Of a stretch of DNA of 64,000 nucleotides, positions 19,004 to 30,217 are shown piece after piece. Location of the stretch: assembly GCA_036924285.1 (NCBI GenBank), contig JAYKYS010000002.1, positions 6,510,001 to 6,574,000 on the forward strand, given 5' to 3'. The notes beneath the pieces were generated by a model. That model had not been told where the DNA came from, did no database searches, and was given only the letters and a program-made list of their open reading frames with translations. This DNA is from Asterella californica (Eukaryota; Streptophyta; Marchantiopsida; Marchantiales; Aytoniaceae). The first letter of the stretch is position 1; each line of letters starts with the position of its first letter. Both the position numbers and the translations under genes were made by a program.

Positions 19004-19823
19004 GCGATACGAGTTTCTGTCATTTTACCTTTTCCATGTTTTCAGTGTTTGTTTCTTAATTTTCAATTGCGCAAGATTGCGGAGTGAGAGTGTGAATAAA
19101 GTGGGCGAAGGCAGATTTACCTACGAAGGACGTAGTTTGCTGTCGCAGGTGTAATTCTGATTGACGAAGGCCTTTGTCATTTACTTTTAACGAAGAGACT
19201 TCAGTGGAGAATTTGACCGAAGGTGACTTCGGCCGAAGTTGAAACTGTAAACTTCGAGGGTGTTTGAACGAAGATCTGAGAACATATTAGTTACTGTGAA
19301 GTGGAAAAGCATAAGTTAAATTGTAAGAAGAGTTCGGATGATGGTGGCTTCGCCTTAAGTCTGCCTTCTTCAAATAAGTGGGATTCTTAAGAGTGAGGAT
19401 TTAGTTGGAAGAACATTTCTTAGGAAGAGTAGGGGTTTATTCTTTGAACCTTGATGTGAAGTCTGTATTCTTCTGTCTTTTCAGAAGAAGACTAGTAACA
19501 TTTCAGCAGTATTTTGCTACCTCATTTACCCACACATTTGTCTTCTCGAATCTTCTATTTGTGTTGTTGGAAAGGTCCCTGATCAAAGAACTATTTCATT
19601 GTTGTTTGTATTCGATTTATCAGGTTTGTGCTTGGGTTTGGTTTCTTATCAGACTTAAACTCTCATCCGGATATTATTCCATTCCGTGAGAATAACAGAA
19701 AACCATTTGAATTATCATTGTGACGTTGTAGTACTGTGTTTTATGTAATTGTTAACTGTATCTTCGTGGGAACGATCTTTAATTTACTATTTCCGATACT
19801 TTATGTTTCTCTGGGTTGTTACA

Positions 19824-22380
19824 AGAAGACTCCTTCTCGAGCGAAATAGCCGGACGAAAAATAAACAGAAGTTGGAAACAAAAGCACATAGTTAGCGACA
19901 CTGCCGATACGAGTTACCAAGCACACAAACTAGTCTCCAAACTGATAAAGATGGCAGCGCAGCGAAACCACGAAAGCAAAATGAGCAGCAATGCAAACCG
20001 TTTAATACAAACGGATAGCAAGACAAAACTGACCGGATTGCAAACAATCTGAAGATCGAGGTCCCGGCACCGCCTCTGCTCTCGCAGCGAAGAGAAGCAA
20101 ACCGTGAGGCAGAAGAAATACAAACAGAATAAACGGAACCGCAAGACGATAGCCAGCCGATAGTAGACAGCAACCACCTGCGTACAAAATCTCGGGCACC
20201 AAGACCCCGCCACTCTCAGCTACATTTTGAAGAGCAGCGAACAGACAGTGCAAACGCGAGCCACAAGACGACGACGTGCATTTCGAGAGGTAGCCTTAAC
20301 CCCCAAGCTGGAACGAGAGAAAATGCATGCATTTTTTGTCACCGCCACATCTCTAGCTCGGTGTCGTGTCCTGGACCGGCTCCTATCTGAAATTCAGACT
20401 TCGATGCTTGTCGTTCCAAAGACACTCATGAGAAAGAGAAGCTAGGCCCTAGCTTACGGGCTTTTGGCATCATTTCGGATCTCCATTTTCATCGCATAGA
20501 TGGATAGCGCTCATTGTCAGCTTTCCATAGGCACTTTGTCTATTTCATTTGGACGTCTAGTGGAGAAGTTACAGGACTCGAAAGATGGAGAAAACAAGCT
20601 AGGCCTCAGCTTACAGACTTTTGGCACAACTTCGGATCTTCGCTTTTATCGCATCCGTGGATAGAGCTCCTTGCCAGCTTTTCATAGGCACTTTGTCTAC
20701 TTCATTTGGACACCTACTGGAGAAGTTATGCGATTCGAAAGAAGAGAAAATCAAGCTAGACCCTAGTTTACTTGCTGACTGGGTATTTGCAGCCTTAGGC
20801 GTTATATTAAAGATGCAAGGGGCCTACTTCCTCATTATTGAAGAGAACTGGTACGTACAGAGACTGACGTAAGAGGGCAGCTTAAGGGGTTAGCTTGTTT
20901 TTGTGACCTGTCGGTGGACGTTTTGGATAATTGGGAAGTTCAATACACGCACGCAAGGTGTCATTGGGTTCAGATCTGTGCAGGCTACGTGTGGGTTAAG
21001 ACGGTTCTTGAAGAGACGGATCGGGGTGTGTGTACTGGGAGAAATTGAGACATAGAGAAAGGATTTTGGGAGCTTTAGTGACTTGTGAAGGAGTTGGACC
21101 GTTCGGGCCGTTCCGGAGTCCAAACTTGCTGTCCTTGGATCCATCGGGATCAGAACAACGAGTTCTTCAGGAAATTGAAGACGATACTAAGTTTCATCGG
21201 ACGGTTTGGGAGTTCTGAGTGAAATTGGCTCGTAGGGAAGCGCTTGCGGCAGGTTTCATCGTCTACGACCTGAGATTGGGTTGTTCTTCGCAATCGGTGA
21301 GCCAAGCTCTTCGTTCTTGGTGCCTACGCGACCAAGGGGTCTTCATCTACGCATAGGAGAAGACAGTACGTGGATTAGATTGTTGGTTTGGGTGAGGTGA
21401 GCGAGTTTGAGCCGCAGGGAGTCCATTTACGTCAGTTTTCTGTAACCTGTGACCAAATTTCTTGCGTGGTTTTGCAAGAGGAACCCCAAACGGCTTGTTT
21501 GGAGTCTCATTGGGTTCGTGATAGCTAGATCGACCTGTCTGAGAAGTCAGATATCACATCAAGCGATTCGTTTGAGCGGTGTGTGCGGTTTTAAGTCGTA
21601 GGGAGGAGTTTTTGAAGGTTCGATCACCTACGACCAAAAACTGACGATATCTCGACTGTCGAGAGTTGGATCTGAAGGTTTCTTGGGCCAACGGAGTCAG
21701 GGAAGGAGACCCTATCGACATCTGAAGACTATTTGGTGAAAGGAGAAAGTTCTCAAATAAATCTTTTTCGATTTCTTCGCTATGGGTTTTGCTCTTTTGA
21801 GTTCTATAGAGATCTAGTTGGCTATATACAGCTTGTGATAGCTAGCTTTGGCTAAGAGCTTGTACATGGATGTGGTTTGGACTTGGATTTCAATCGTGTG
21901 ATACTGGTGCAGCTCTTTTTGTTAGCAAAGGGAAGTTTCTCTTGCTTTGAGCTACGCTTTGATGGTTTTGGGTCAGGGTTGTGATTCAGGGGTTTTTTTA
22001 GGGGCTTTGAAGCAGGTTACAGACCGCTCTGGTCTGTTTCTCAGTTTTGTGCTCTTAGGAGAAAGATCCGACAGTGTACATACATTTGGAGTCGGAATAT
22101 ATTGCAGCACTCGTTTTCGTAGTTGTCTTTCTCTATCTTGTCTCTGTTCAGCACACAGCATCTCCACAGCCAAGAACCTCGTGTTTTCCTGGACATCCTT
22201 CACGCAATATCCGACACGACACCGGTCCTTATCGACAACGAGTATTTTCAGTCCCCGCCCATCCAGCTTGTCGATTTCCGCTCTCCGTTGATAACTCCAC
22301 TTTTTGATGCATATTCACTTGCACCCTACTTTATTTTCTAGTATATATATTTGCAGACTTCCTTGAATTCTTTGCATATT
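19824..22380. other. Intervening sequence between B and B', origin unclear
   Basis: This 2.56-kb stretch shows no long conserved ORF. The first 600 bp are A-rich with short ORFs only. A 157-bp tandem duplication lies at 20439-20775. Near 22150-22216 the text CCACAGCCAAGAACC...TTTTCCTGG...ATCCGACA resembles the end of the F-family LTR (26290-26342), which suggests a diverged relic LTR of the C/D/F group ending about 22216. I see no tRNA, rRNA or host gene. Confidence 0.4.
20439..20775. repeat. Tandem duplication, 157-bp unit, two full copies plus a partial
   Basis: AAGCTAGGCC starts at 20439 and 20596, and AAGCTAGACC at 20753, giving a period of 157. Sub-motifs such as TTTTGGCA, CATAGGCACTTTGTCTA and GAGAAGTTA repeat in order. 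The copies differ at roughly a tenth of positions or more, so the duplication is not recent. Confidence 0.75.
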
Positions 22381-23437
22381 TGTGAAGCCTTGGATTTCCA
22401 GTTTGTTAGAAAATTTTTGTTTTTATTTGATAAAATAGTAGATTAGTTAGTATAGATGATAGATAGGAGAAGTTTAGTTGTAGAATAGAGTTTCTTAGCC
22501 GAAGAATGATGCTGAGCAAGAATACAGAACCTATGAAGTGTATATCTTTGGAATAATAACCTAGATGCATTCTTCAGATGAAGAGCTTTCCAGGGATATC
22601 TCATTTGCTGAGAACGGACGCGGATGACGAAGTTATGGCCCTGAGAAGAAGAACCAAAACAGGACAAAAATTCACGCAACTTCGCGGTCGAGTGACAAGA
22701 GGGACTTCGCACGTGAGGAGGTGAGAGGAAAAAGCTATAAGAAGAGTCAAAAAGCAATTCATTTTACTATTTCTGCTCGCGAGTTTACTGTAGCGCTCCG
22801 GAACTATCGGCGTGAGAGTAGCGAAGACTGTCTTCGGTGAAGTTTATCTTCTTACGATCAGTGTTGAGTGGGGAAGTTTCATAGTCTCGAGAGACGAAGG
22901 AACTTCGGATCTTCGGAGAAGATGAGAGTGATGCAGACGTCGAGGAAGCCGAAGTTCAAGGCCATAGCGACGAAGTGGCCGGACTTCATTCCATATTGAG
23001 AACGACTGGAAGAAATGAGGATGGCGTTCCTCATAGAGAATTGGGGAGTGGTATCTTTGAAGTTAGTGCAGGAGATCCTCGTCTGCAAGGGACACCCCTC
23101 TGAAGATCTTCGGGGAAGACCGAACAACTGGACCGTGTCGCATTGGAGCTTCGCTTTAGAGATCAATGATGCGAGAAAACCTAACGATCTTCTATATGAC
23201 AGTACTTGTAAGTCGTCTTCGGAGGAAGTGGTGAAGTACAACGAGTTGTTCTCAACGATGCCGATGAGATCGAACGGATTCAAGGTACATAGCTACATCG
23301 ACCCTTTCAAGAGAGATGTCGCGATTGCGCTCAACACGATCTTAAAGCCGCAACGGACTTCGTATCTAGCAGATTGGCGGATACATTTCATTGAGGAAAT
23401 ATTCGAAGGCAGGAAGGCGTATTGGGCGAAGATCTTT
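22381..23437 (+). repeat. B' 5' LTR, first third, up to the inversion breakpoint
   Basis: Starts TGTGAAGCC like 16545 and follows the B LTR through to the equivalent of about 17671, then switches abruptly to inverted gag sequence. The rest of this LTR is found on the - strand at 46030-48096. Divergence from B is clearly visible, roughly 10-15 percent by eye. Confidence 0.88.
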
Positions 23438-23440
23438 CAT
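23015..23440 (+). CDS. LTR-encoded ORF of B', N-terminal 142 codons, cut by the inversion
   Basis: Opens at ATG 23015, five codons after a UGA (22997-22999) that B shares. It stays open to the breakpoint and shows what the broken N-terminal part of the B copy looked like. Its last residues match the first third of the 17495-18931 protein. After about 23437 the frame runs into inverted gag and ends artificially at 23539. The remainder of the gene is on the - strand from about 48096 down to 46877. Unknown function. Confidence 0.65.
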
Positions 23441-24848
23441 GTCCGGGCTTACCACACTTCTCACACAGTGGCATATATCCTATTTGTTTCTTTGGATGAG
23501 GACAAGAAGGAGCCCAATGACCAACAGCTCCACAATTAAATCATGACGTGCCAAGAGTTGGCGGCCCTTGGTAACCTACAGGGGCAAACTTTTGTTGAGA
23601 GACGTTAGTTGTCATTTGTCTGGGTACAAAACGTTGGATGTGTACCGGAGGAATGGGGGTAAATTGTTGGGATTGAGTGGGCACCATAGCACCATCTTGG
23701 GCTTGTATTCCATAGACTCCATCTTCACATTCCACGAAGTAATTGGGCTCATATACTGGTGCCCATTCCACTGAATGTGTATTGTAAGACGATTTAGTGT
23801 TAAAACATTCCGTGTTGGCATGTCCAGGTTTTCCACAACTAGTACACCACAGATTCGGACGGGAACCAGATGGTGATTTTCGTCTTTCTGGTGTCCTCAC
23901 CAACTGTACCTTGAGGTCCTCGAACTTCTTGAGAAGATCATCAAGTGCGTGATCTTTAGGTGGTGGTGTTCTTTTCACCATCGGGGGTCTCGACTTTGTT
24001 ATCTTCTTTCTCTTCTTTCGTTTGAACTCTTCGTCCGAAGAGGAAGAATATTCATCTTTCGATGTTCAACTTTCATCCGAAGACTCCTCTTCCGAAGATT
24101 CTTCCGAGGATGAAGATTTTCTGCTTCTTCTTTTCAGCTTCTTATCTTCCTTCTTACTATTTTTGGACTTCCTGAAATCCTTCTTCTTCCTCGACTCTGA
24201 GGTCTTTCCGTGGTCTCTGCTGAGGATATTTGAGGACTCATAATTCTCAGCAGAATCAACGGCTCGCTCCAAGGTTGACGTATCAAACCGTCTAACCCAC
24301 GTTTGTTGCTTTGAAGGTAACCCCTTCACAAACCACTCTACTGCATGTGCCGGTGTATAAGCTGGATGTGCTCCGTTGGTAGGTAGTCTATCCAAGATTC
24401 CGTAAAATCTCTGGACATAACTCTTCAAAAACTCTTTCCTCTTTCGTTTAACACTGTTTACTTTGTGCAGTACATGTCTGTTATAGTTCAGTTCCCTGAA
24501 TCTCTTAAGGAATTCGTTTTTCATTAATCTCAGGTAGATATGATTGCTGGAGTTAGATTGGCATGACTGTACCATTTTCCGGCTGCGTGTTTCAACAAAC
24601 TGGGAAAAATCCTCGTCCGATCCGATCATTGTTTTCTTTGTTTGCGTGTGATACCGCCTCAAATTGTTTAACAAAGGAGTCTGCACTCTCTTCATCTCCA
24701 TCACTGTTAGAATCTTCACCGTCAAATTTTGAGTAGTTTTGGCGAGTGAAAGGCGGTGCTCTTGACTATAGTGGTATTCTTGTCATCGTATGAGGTACTT
24801 TAGAAGATGGAACTGCTGAGGGCTGTCCCCGACTATATATTGTTGATA
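23437..24848 (-). pseudogene. gag: B' gag, middle part, inverted and decayed
   Basis: Homologous to about 10905-12306 of B, on the opposite strand. It contains the capsid-like domain (24066-24725 region) and the first and second zinc knuckles (within 23441-23981). Frameshifts and stops separate the two longest open pieces. One side ends at the inversion breakpoint near 23437; the other is the insertion point of element F (target duplication CCGT at 24849-24852). Confidence 0.85.
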
Positions 24849-24852
24849 CCGT

Positions 24853-26342
24853 TGTCGTGTCACTTGGCGGCTACATGCTTGACTTCTACTCCGACGCTTA
24901 GGTTTGGTAGTTCTAGAAGTTAGCTCATATTACTTCTAGTCCTTTATGTATATGTTTGACACCTTTGCATACGGTGTTAACACTATTTTGAGTCCTAGTA
25001 GGCTGATAGTATGTTAGTTATCTTGTTCAAGCATTTGTGCGCGTGTGCAAGTAACTTCTTACTTGTCTATGACGTTCAATGTACATAACTTAGGGTTTCC
25101 ATGATGATAGGGGTTTGAGCTCATGGGTTGTACTTACTTGTCGCCCATGCACGCTTTCTAGCTAATTTAAGTTATTTTTCAAGGCTATGTGTCATTTTAG
25201 GTAGTTTAAGTTTTACGCTGGCACTCTAGGGGGCTTGACGTGGTAGCCTATGAGTGTAGATAAGTTACCATGTAGTTTAAGGCACAAAAGGACAATCAAG
25301 TGGAGCTACGAACTCCCATTGGTCCATTTTTGTCTTTTGTAAAACTCTAAGTTTAGAAATAGAGCTCTAGAGTGGAGTTCGAGCAATTGATGAGATATCT
25401 TCGAAATCTGAGAACACAGGAAGAGAGAGCTCGTCGTGCCAAGCACTGTCAGTGAAATTTTTGCTCGATTTGGATCAATAAACAAGAAATAGAGTTCGAG
25501 CAATTGGTGAGGGATCTTCGAAATCTGAGAGGACAAGGAGATAGAGCTCGTTGAGCCAAGCACTGCCAGTGAAACTTTCGATCGATTTGAGGCAATAAAG
25601 ATGAAGTTATGCCCAATTGAAGTTCGGATTATGCCAAAACTGCATCACTTTTGTTGATTTTGGGGTTTTCAGTGTCACTTGCAGCAGAATTGAAGAAATC
25701 GCTTCAAAACTTCGTGGTTGCGTTCTCTGCCAGCAGGGCTACGATTTCCCAAAAAGTTTCATATCGATTGAGTAACTGAGTAATTCAGGGCGGCCGCTGA
25801 AGCAGAGGGGGTCTGAAAAGCTCTTAATCTAGAGCAGCGACTTCAGAGGAGGAGATCTGGAGTTCTGTGTACATTCAGGAGTCCCAACTTCACAGGGATG
25901 TTCAGCATCCTGTAGACTTAAAATACTGTGAGAATATTTGAAATTCATCGAGCCAATTCTCTGTTCTAGGTCAGAATAGCTGTCTAGGTAACAGAAATTG
26001 CCATAATTCTCATACTCGGAACTTTTCTATCAACATCTCGGTGCTAGAATTCAATCTCAGGCTGAAACTTCGTGTGTGTGTTCAGTAGTACCTCATTTAC
26101 ATGTAGGGGAAGTTTAGAAGTCTAAACCTTCATAGTTTTCCTCTCTTTGAGTGCCAAAGTTCACCGTTTAAACCTATTACTATTAGTGAGACCTAAATTT
26201 CGCTTTTTGAGCATATTAGAGGATCTTACACTCTTGTGTGAGTGTTTATAGCTCCTGTTGTGACCTGAAAGCCAACCTCTTGAGTAAACAACCACAGCCA
26301 GAAGCTCGGCGCTTTCCTAGGTAGACGGATCACACTCCGACA
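24853..26342 (+). repeat. Element F 5' LTR
   Basis: 1490 bp, starting TGTCGTGTCAC and ending CTCCGACA. It is longer than the 3' LTR mainly because of a 117-bp tandem duplication at 25375-25608. Its interior (GGCTTGACGTGGTAGCC region) is shared with the LTR of element D. No coding content. Confidence 0.92.
25375..25608 (+). repeat. 117-bp tandem duplication found only in the 5' LTR of F
   Basis: GAGTTCGAGCAATTG starts at 25375 and again at 25492. The 3' LTR (around 34185) and the solo LTR carry one unit. The two units differ at about ten positions, so the extra unit may have come by recombination with a related LTR. Confidence 0.75.
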
Positions 26343-26353
26343 TACTCTCTTTT

Positions 26354-26371
26354 TGGTGAACTCGACGTGAA
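26354..26371 (+). other. Probable primer-binding site of element F
   Basis: TGGTGAACTCGACGTGAA, 11 bases after the LTR end. It starts with TGG as expected but differs from the site shared by C and D, so the primer is uncertain. Confidence 0.45.
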
Positions 26372-26420
26372 ACACCTAGGGTGGGAGTTTTCTTGAGAGT
26401 GTTACAGGATCAGATATCAT

Positions 26421-26727
26421 GGCCAACCAAGGATCATCAAGTGGAGGTGCTGCTGCTGCTTAGCAACCTGCTCAGTTGGATGCTGCTACGATGAACATGT
26501 TCCAAGCTTTTCACATGTTTATGCAGCAGCAGCAGAGCACAGAGAGGAAGGAGGTGTTAGCAACCAAGGCGTTGCAATCTGTGCTGCACCAGATGGACCA
26601 GTTCAAGGGGACAGATATTTCCAAGTACGTGCGATATTATGCTAGGGAAATGGAGGTGAACAAGGTACCTGAGAAGGAGATGGTGGAGAACTTTGAACTT
26701 ACTGTTGTGCTTGAGATTCGTGGGCGT
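26421..26727 (+). pseudogene. gag: Element F gag, N-terminal part
   Basis: Starts at ATG 26421, has an in-frame TAG at 26463-26465 (probably from CAG), and continues open to the solo LTR insertion point. The protein is Gln- and Ala-rich at first, then matches the gag N-terminus of D (L-x-S-V/A-L-x-x-M and Y-A-R-E-M-E region). It resumes at 28101 after the solo LTR. Confidence 0.75.
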
Positions 26728-28100
26728 TGTCGGAGTGTGATCCGTCTACCTAGGAAAGCGCCGGGCTTCTGGCTGTGGTTTTTTACTCAAGAGGTTGGCT
26801 TTCAAGTCACAACAGGAGCTATAAACACTCACACAAGAGTGTAAGATCCTCTAATATGCTCAAAAAGTGAAATTTAGGTCTCACTAGTAGTAATAGGTTT
26901 AGACGGTGAACTTTGGCACTCAAAGAGAGGAAAACTATGAAGGTTTAGACTTCTAAACTTCCCCTACATGTAAATGAGGTACTACTGAACACACACACGA
27001 AGTTTCAGCCTGAGATTGAATTCTAGCACCGAGATGTTGACAGAAAAGTTCTGAGTAAGAGAATTATGGCAATTTCTGATACCTAGACAGCTATTCTGAC
27101 CTAGAACAGAGAATTGGCTCGATGAATTTCAAATATTCTCACAGTATTTTAAGTCTACAGGATGCTGAACATCCCTGTGAAGTTGGGACTCCTGAATGTA
27201 CACAGAACTCCAGATCTCCTCCTCTGAAGTCGCTGCTCTAGATTAAGAGCTTTTCAGACCCCCTCTGCTTCAGCGGCCGCCCTGAATTACTCAATCACTC
27301 AATCGATTCGAAACTTTTTGGACAGTCGTAGCCCTCCTGACAGTGAAAGCAATCACGAAGTTTTGAAGTGATTTCTTCAATTCTGCTGCAATTGGCACCG
27401 AAAACCCCAAAATCAACAAAAGTGACGTAGTTTTGGCACAATCCGAACTTCAATTGGGCATAACTCCTTGTTTATTGATCCAAATCGAGCAAAAATTTCA
27501 CTGACATTGCTTGGCACGACGAGCTCTCTCTTCCTGTGTTCTCAGATTTCGAAGATACCTCACCAATTGCTCGAACTCTCCTCTAGAGCTCTATTTCTAA
27601 ACTTAGAGTTTTACAAAAGACAAAAATGGACCAATGGGAGTTCATAGCTCCACTTGACTGTCCTTTTGTGCCTTAAACTACTTGGTAACTTATCTACACT
27701 CATAGGCTACCACGTCAAGCCCCCTAGAGTGCCAGCGTATAACTTAAACTACCTAAAATGACATGCAGCCCTGAAAGTAAACTTAAACCAGCTCAAAAGC
27801 GTGCATGGGCAACACGTAAGTACAACCCATGAGCTTAAACCCCTATCAGCATGGAAATCCTAAGTTATGTACACTGAACGTCATAGACAAGTAAGAAGTC
27901 ACTTGCACAAGCGCACAAATGCTTGAACAAGATAACTAACATACTATCAGCCTACTAGGACTCAAAATAGTGTTAACACCGTATGCAAAGGTGTCAAACA
28001 TATACATAAAGGACTAGAAGTAATATGAGCTAACTTCTAGAACTACCAAACCTAAGTGTCGGAGTAGAAGTCAAGCATGTAGCCGCCAAATGGCGCGACA
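26728..28100 (-). repeat. Solo LTR of the F family inside the gag of F
   Basis: A 1373-bp LTR in the - direction, starting on the - strand TGTCGCGCCATTTGGCGG and ending CTCCGACA. It is flanked by GCGT on both sides (26724-26727 and 28101-28104), a clean 4-bp target duplication, and no internal region is present. It most likely formed by recombination between the two LTRs of a full insertion. With the 5' LTR of F it makes a large inverted repeat. Confidence 0.93.
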
Positions 28101-29376
28101 GCGTGTGAAGGAGCTCAAGCAGCAGCAAGGATAGAGTTGGGAGAGCTTTATGCGAGCTTTGAAGGAGGAGTATTACACTGAAGATTCAGAGAGGGTGACC
28201 AAGAGAACATTCTTGGAGTGGGTGGTTAAGCCTAACAAAGGTTTGTCTGTAAATGAGTTGTTAAAGGAGTTTGATCGTCCGTATGCTCAGCTTTCTAGGA
28301 CAGAGAAGCTTACAATGGAGGTGGAGAAGACCGAGCTTTTCTTACAAGCAGCGGACGTGACTATTCAGGAGAAGCTTGAGCTGTTGCTAGAAGACAAGAG
28401 TGAGGAGAGAGGATTGAAGACTGACTGGAAGGAGGTTGAAGAGGCTGTTTCTTTGCTTACCAAGAGACAGAGAAGAAGGGACAAGGTGGTGGTAAGTGAA
28501 GCAGCACCTCTGATAATTCCTATCACGCAGTTGCCTACTAAGCCTGCTTTGGTAATTGCTAGAGATGAAGACTCACCGCTTGATGAGTTGATTAAGGGTA
28601 TGAAGGAGCTTAAGCTTAAGCTCACTAGGTTAGAAAAGAAGGAGCAGAATGTACAACCTGCTATGCAGAGACCTCAGATGAGAGAAGGCTTTGTTCATCG
28701 TTGTATATGGTGTGATAGCCTAGACCATGTAAGAAGAGATTGTGGGGAGTTTTCAGATGCATTGAGGAAGGATCTGATCTTCTTCAAAGATGGTAAGATC
28801 CATCTGAGAGAGACTGGGATGATGTTGGGAACCAACTTTGGCAAGGGTGGTATGAAGAGACTTGTCAATGAGATATCAGCATCACATGCTGTTTCTCTTG
28901 TGAATGCTGCTACATGTGGAGTGAAAGTGGAGATGGAGAGAGAGAAAGGGACTACTGGGTTATGGTCTGATGTAGTGCGGTCCGTAGCTAGAACAGAGCT
29001 AGACAAGGATGTGCTACGAAGGGTTGGCAACTCAATTCGAGAAGCTACAGGATGGAATGATCCTGTGGATATTACGTCAGTGCATGCTTATGTTGCAAGA
29101 AGTCAACATGAAGCTGTACTAGAAGAAAAACGCAGGAGGGAGGATGCAGGTGAGGCTTCTACAGCCAAACGACCTGCTACAAGGAGTGAAAGGGCTAGAC
29201 CAGAAGCAAGGCAGGAGACAACACCTACTCGGGAGGAGAATATGGAGGATCTACCACCTACAACACCAAAGGAGAAAGAGAGAAGCAAGGAGAAGGGTAA
29301 GATGCCTGCATACAAACTTCAGTCTGACATTGAGATTGCTACAGACTTGAAGCAGGTGTTAGAGATCGTATCTTGA
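28101..29376 (+). pseudogene. gag: Element F gag, main part
   Basis: Continues gag after the solo LTR, with a TAG at about 28132 and then an open 408-codon stretch from 28150. It contains the F-L-E-W-V and T-E-L-F-L-Q-A blocks shared with C and D, and a CCHC knuckle (CIWCDSLDHVRRDC) near residues 186-199. It closes prematurely at 29376, where a one-base loss shifts the frame; the next piece continues at 29373-29609. Confidence 0.8.
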
Positions 29377-29609
29377 ATGAGAAGGTTGAGTTTACTTTGG
29401 GTGAGATTCTTGGGATTGCAAAACGTGAGTTCCATGAGGTTATCATAGATATCATCAAGAGGAAACGTCAGATTTTGGGTGAAGCAGCTACGCTTAACGC
29501 TCTAGGGACCAAACTGTCGGAAGATGAGATTGCTGGTTACTGCTCTCAAGTATCAGAAGAGAGATCGTATCAGCATGTGAGGTTTGAAGATGAGGTGGAA
29601 GCATCGTAG
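29373..29609 (+). pseudogene. Element F gag-protease linker
   Basis: 78 codons matching the segment between gag and protease of D (I-A-K-R-E-F-H-E block followed by I-I-K-R-K-R-Q). It overlaps the previous frame by four bases and ends at TAG 29607-29609, where the related elements continue into protease. Confidence 0.65.
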
Positions 29610-29657
29610 AAGAGCCATTATTCTCACAACCATTGGGCAAGAGCAACCACAAAGACC

Positions 29658-30158
29658 TTGGTGAAGTTGGGAGATCTGGAGGAAACTGTGGTGGCATTGA
29701 TTGATCACGGTTCAGAGATTAATCTGATGTCTAAGGAGCTGTACAAGCGTAGAAGGTGGCCCATAGACACCGACCATGGATGGCTTATCCGTGCTGCCAA
29801 CAACCAAAGGGGAGAACTGTATGGTGCTTGTCCCAACATCAAGGTAATTGTGGGTGACATCAGTGATGTTCAGAATTTCTTTGTACAAGACATGTCAACC
29901 TATCCTATCATTCTATGACAGCCTTACATTACTGCTGTTAGAATGGAGACACGAGTTATGGATGATGGTTCAGCCTATGCTAGGATACGTAGTAGAGATG
30001 GCAAAAGAGCTGTTCAGTTTTTGACCGTTGCTGCAGAACATGAGAGGAATCGTGATAGCTTGAGAGACCGTCCACTACCTAAGATTACTCAGGAGTTTAG
30101 AGAGTCTAGGGGTTTTGGCAGAGTACCATTGAAGAGCGAGACTTCAACGGTACAGTAG
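29658..30158 (+). pseudogene. Element F protease
   Basis: Protease-like domain with A-L-I-D-H-G-S-E-I-N: the catalytic triplet is D-H-G where retropepsins have D-[ST]-G. C and D show the same D-H-G-S. A TGA at about 29916 interrupts the P-I-I-L-G-Q-P block (Gly in C and D). The frame then continues with M-E-T-R-V-M-D-D-G-S to a stop at 30158. Confidence 0.75.
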
Positions 30159-30217
30159 AGATAGGATTCTCGCCTGATCCAGTAGAACAGGAAGCTTTAT
30201 CCTCTAGCTTCTTAGGA

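Larger units (their letters stand above)
1..19823 (+). mobile_element. Element B: gypsy LTR retrotransposon with giant LTRs, 5' end outside the window
   Basis: Gypsy-type element read on the + strand. Positions 1-169 and 8936-9825 are the end of its 5' LTR, interrupted by element A. The primer-binding site lies at 9846-9863, coding regions run from 9915 to 16504, a purine-rich tract ends at 16544, and the complete 3' LTR spans 16545-19823. The two LTR copies differ at only about three positions over the roughly 1060 bp that can be compared, which points to a recent insertion. The order protease, RT, RNase H, integrase is that of Ty3/gypsy, and the RT sequence looks Athila-like. The left flank is outside the window, so no target duplication can be checked; the right flank starts AGAA. 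Confidence 0.93.
16545..19823 (+). repeat. Element B 3' LTR, 3279 bp, with internal ORF
   Basis: Starts TGTGAAGCC after the polypurine tract and ends GGTTGTTACA. The end matches the 5' LTR. U3 runs to the TATA box at 18997 and is about 2.45 kb, most of it occupied by an ORF from about 17154 to 18931. The first 600 bp (16545-17153) hold no supportable gene but are packed with CGAAG/CTTCG words. B' carries the same LTR structure, split by an inversion. Confidence 0.94.

Noticed and set aside
22074..22341. Short overlapping ORFs (70-114 codons) at 21947-22341 as a host gene
   Set aside because: No motif, no homologue in the window, three overlapping frames of similar length, and the sequence resembles an LTR end.
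19824..22380. Possible tRNA, rRNA or host exon in the intervening block
   Set aside because: No cloverleaf, rRNA-like or splice-supported structure could be read by eye.
26463..26471. TAG-CAA-CCT in the F gag as a second readthrough stop
   Set aside because: The third codon does not fit YYA, other stops and frameshifts surround it, and C and D have no stop here. More likely CAG to TAG decay.
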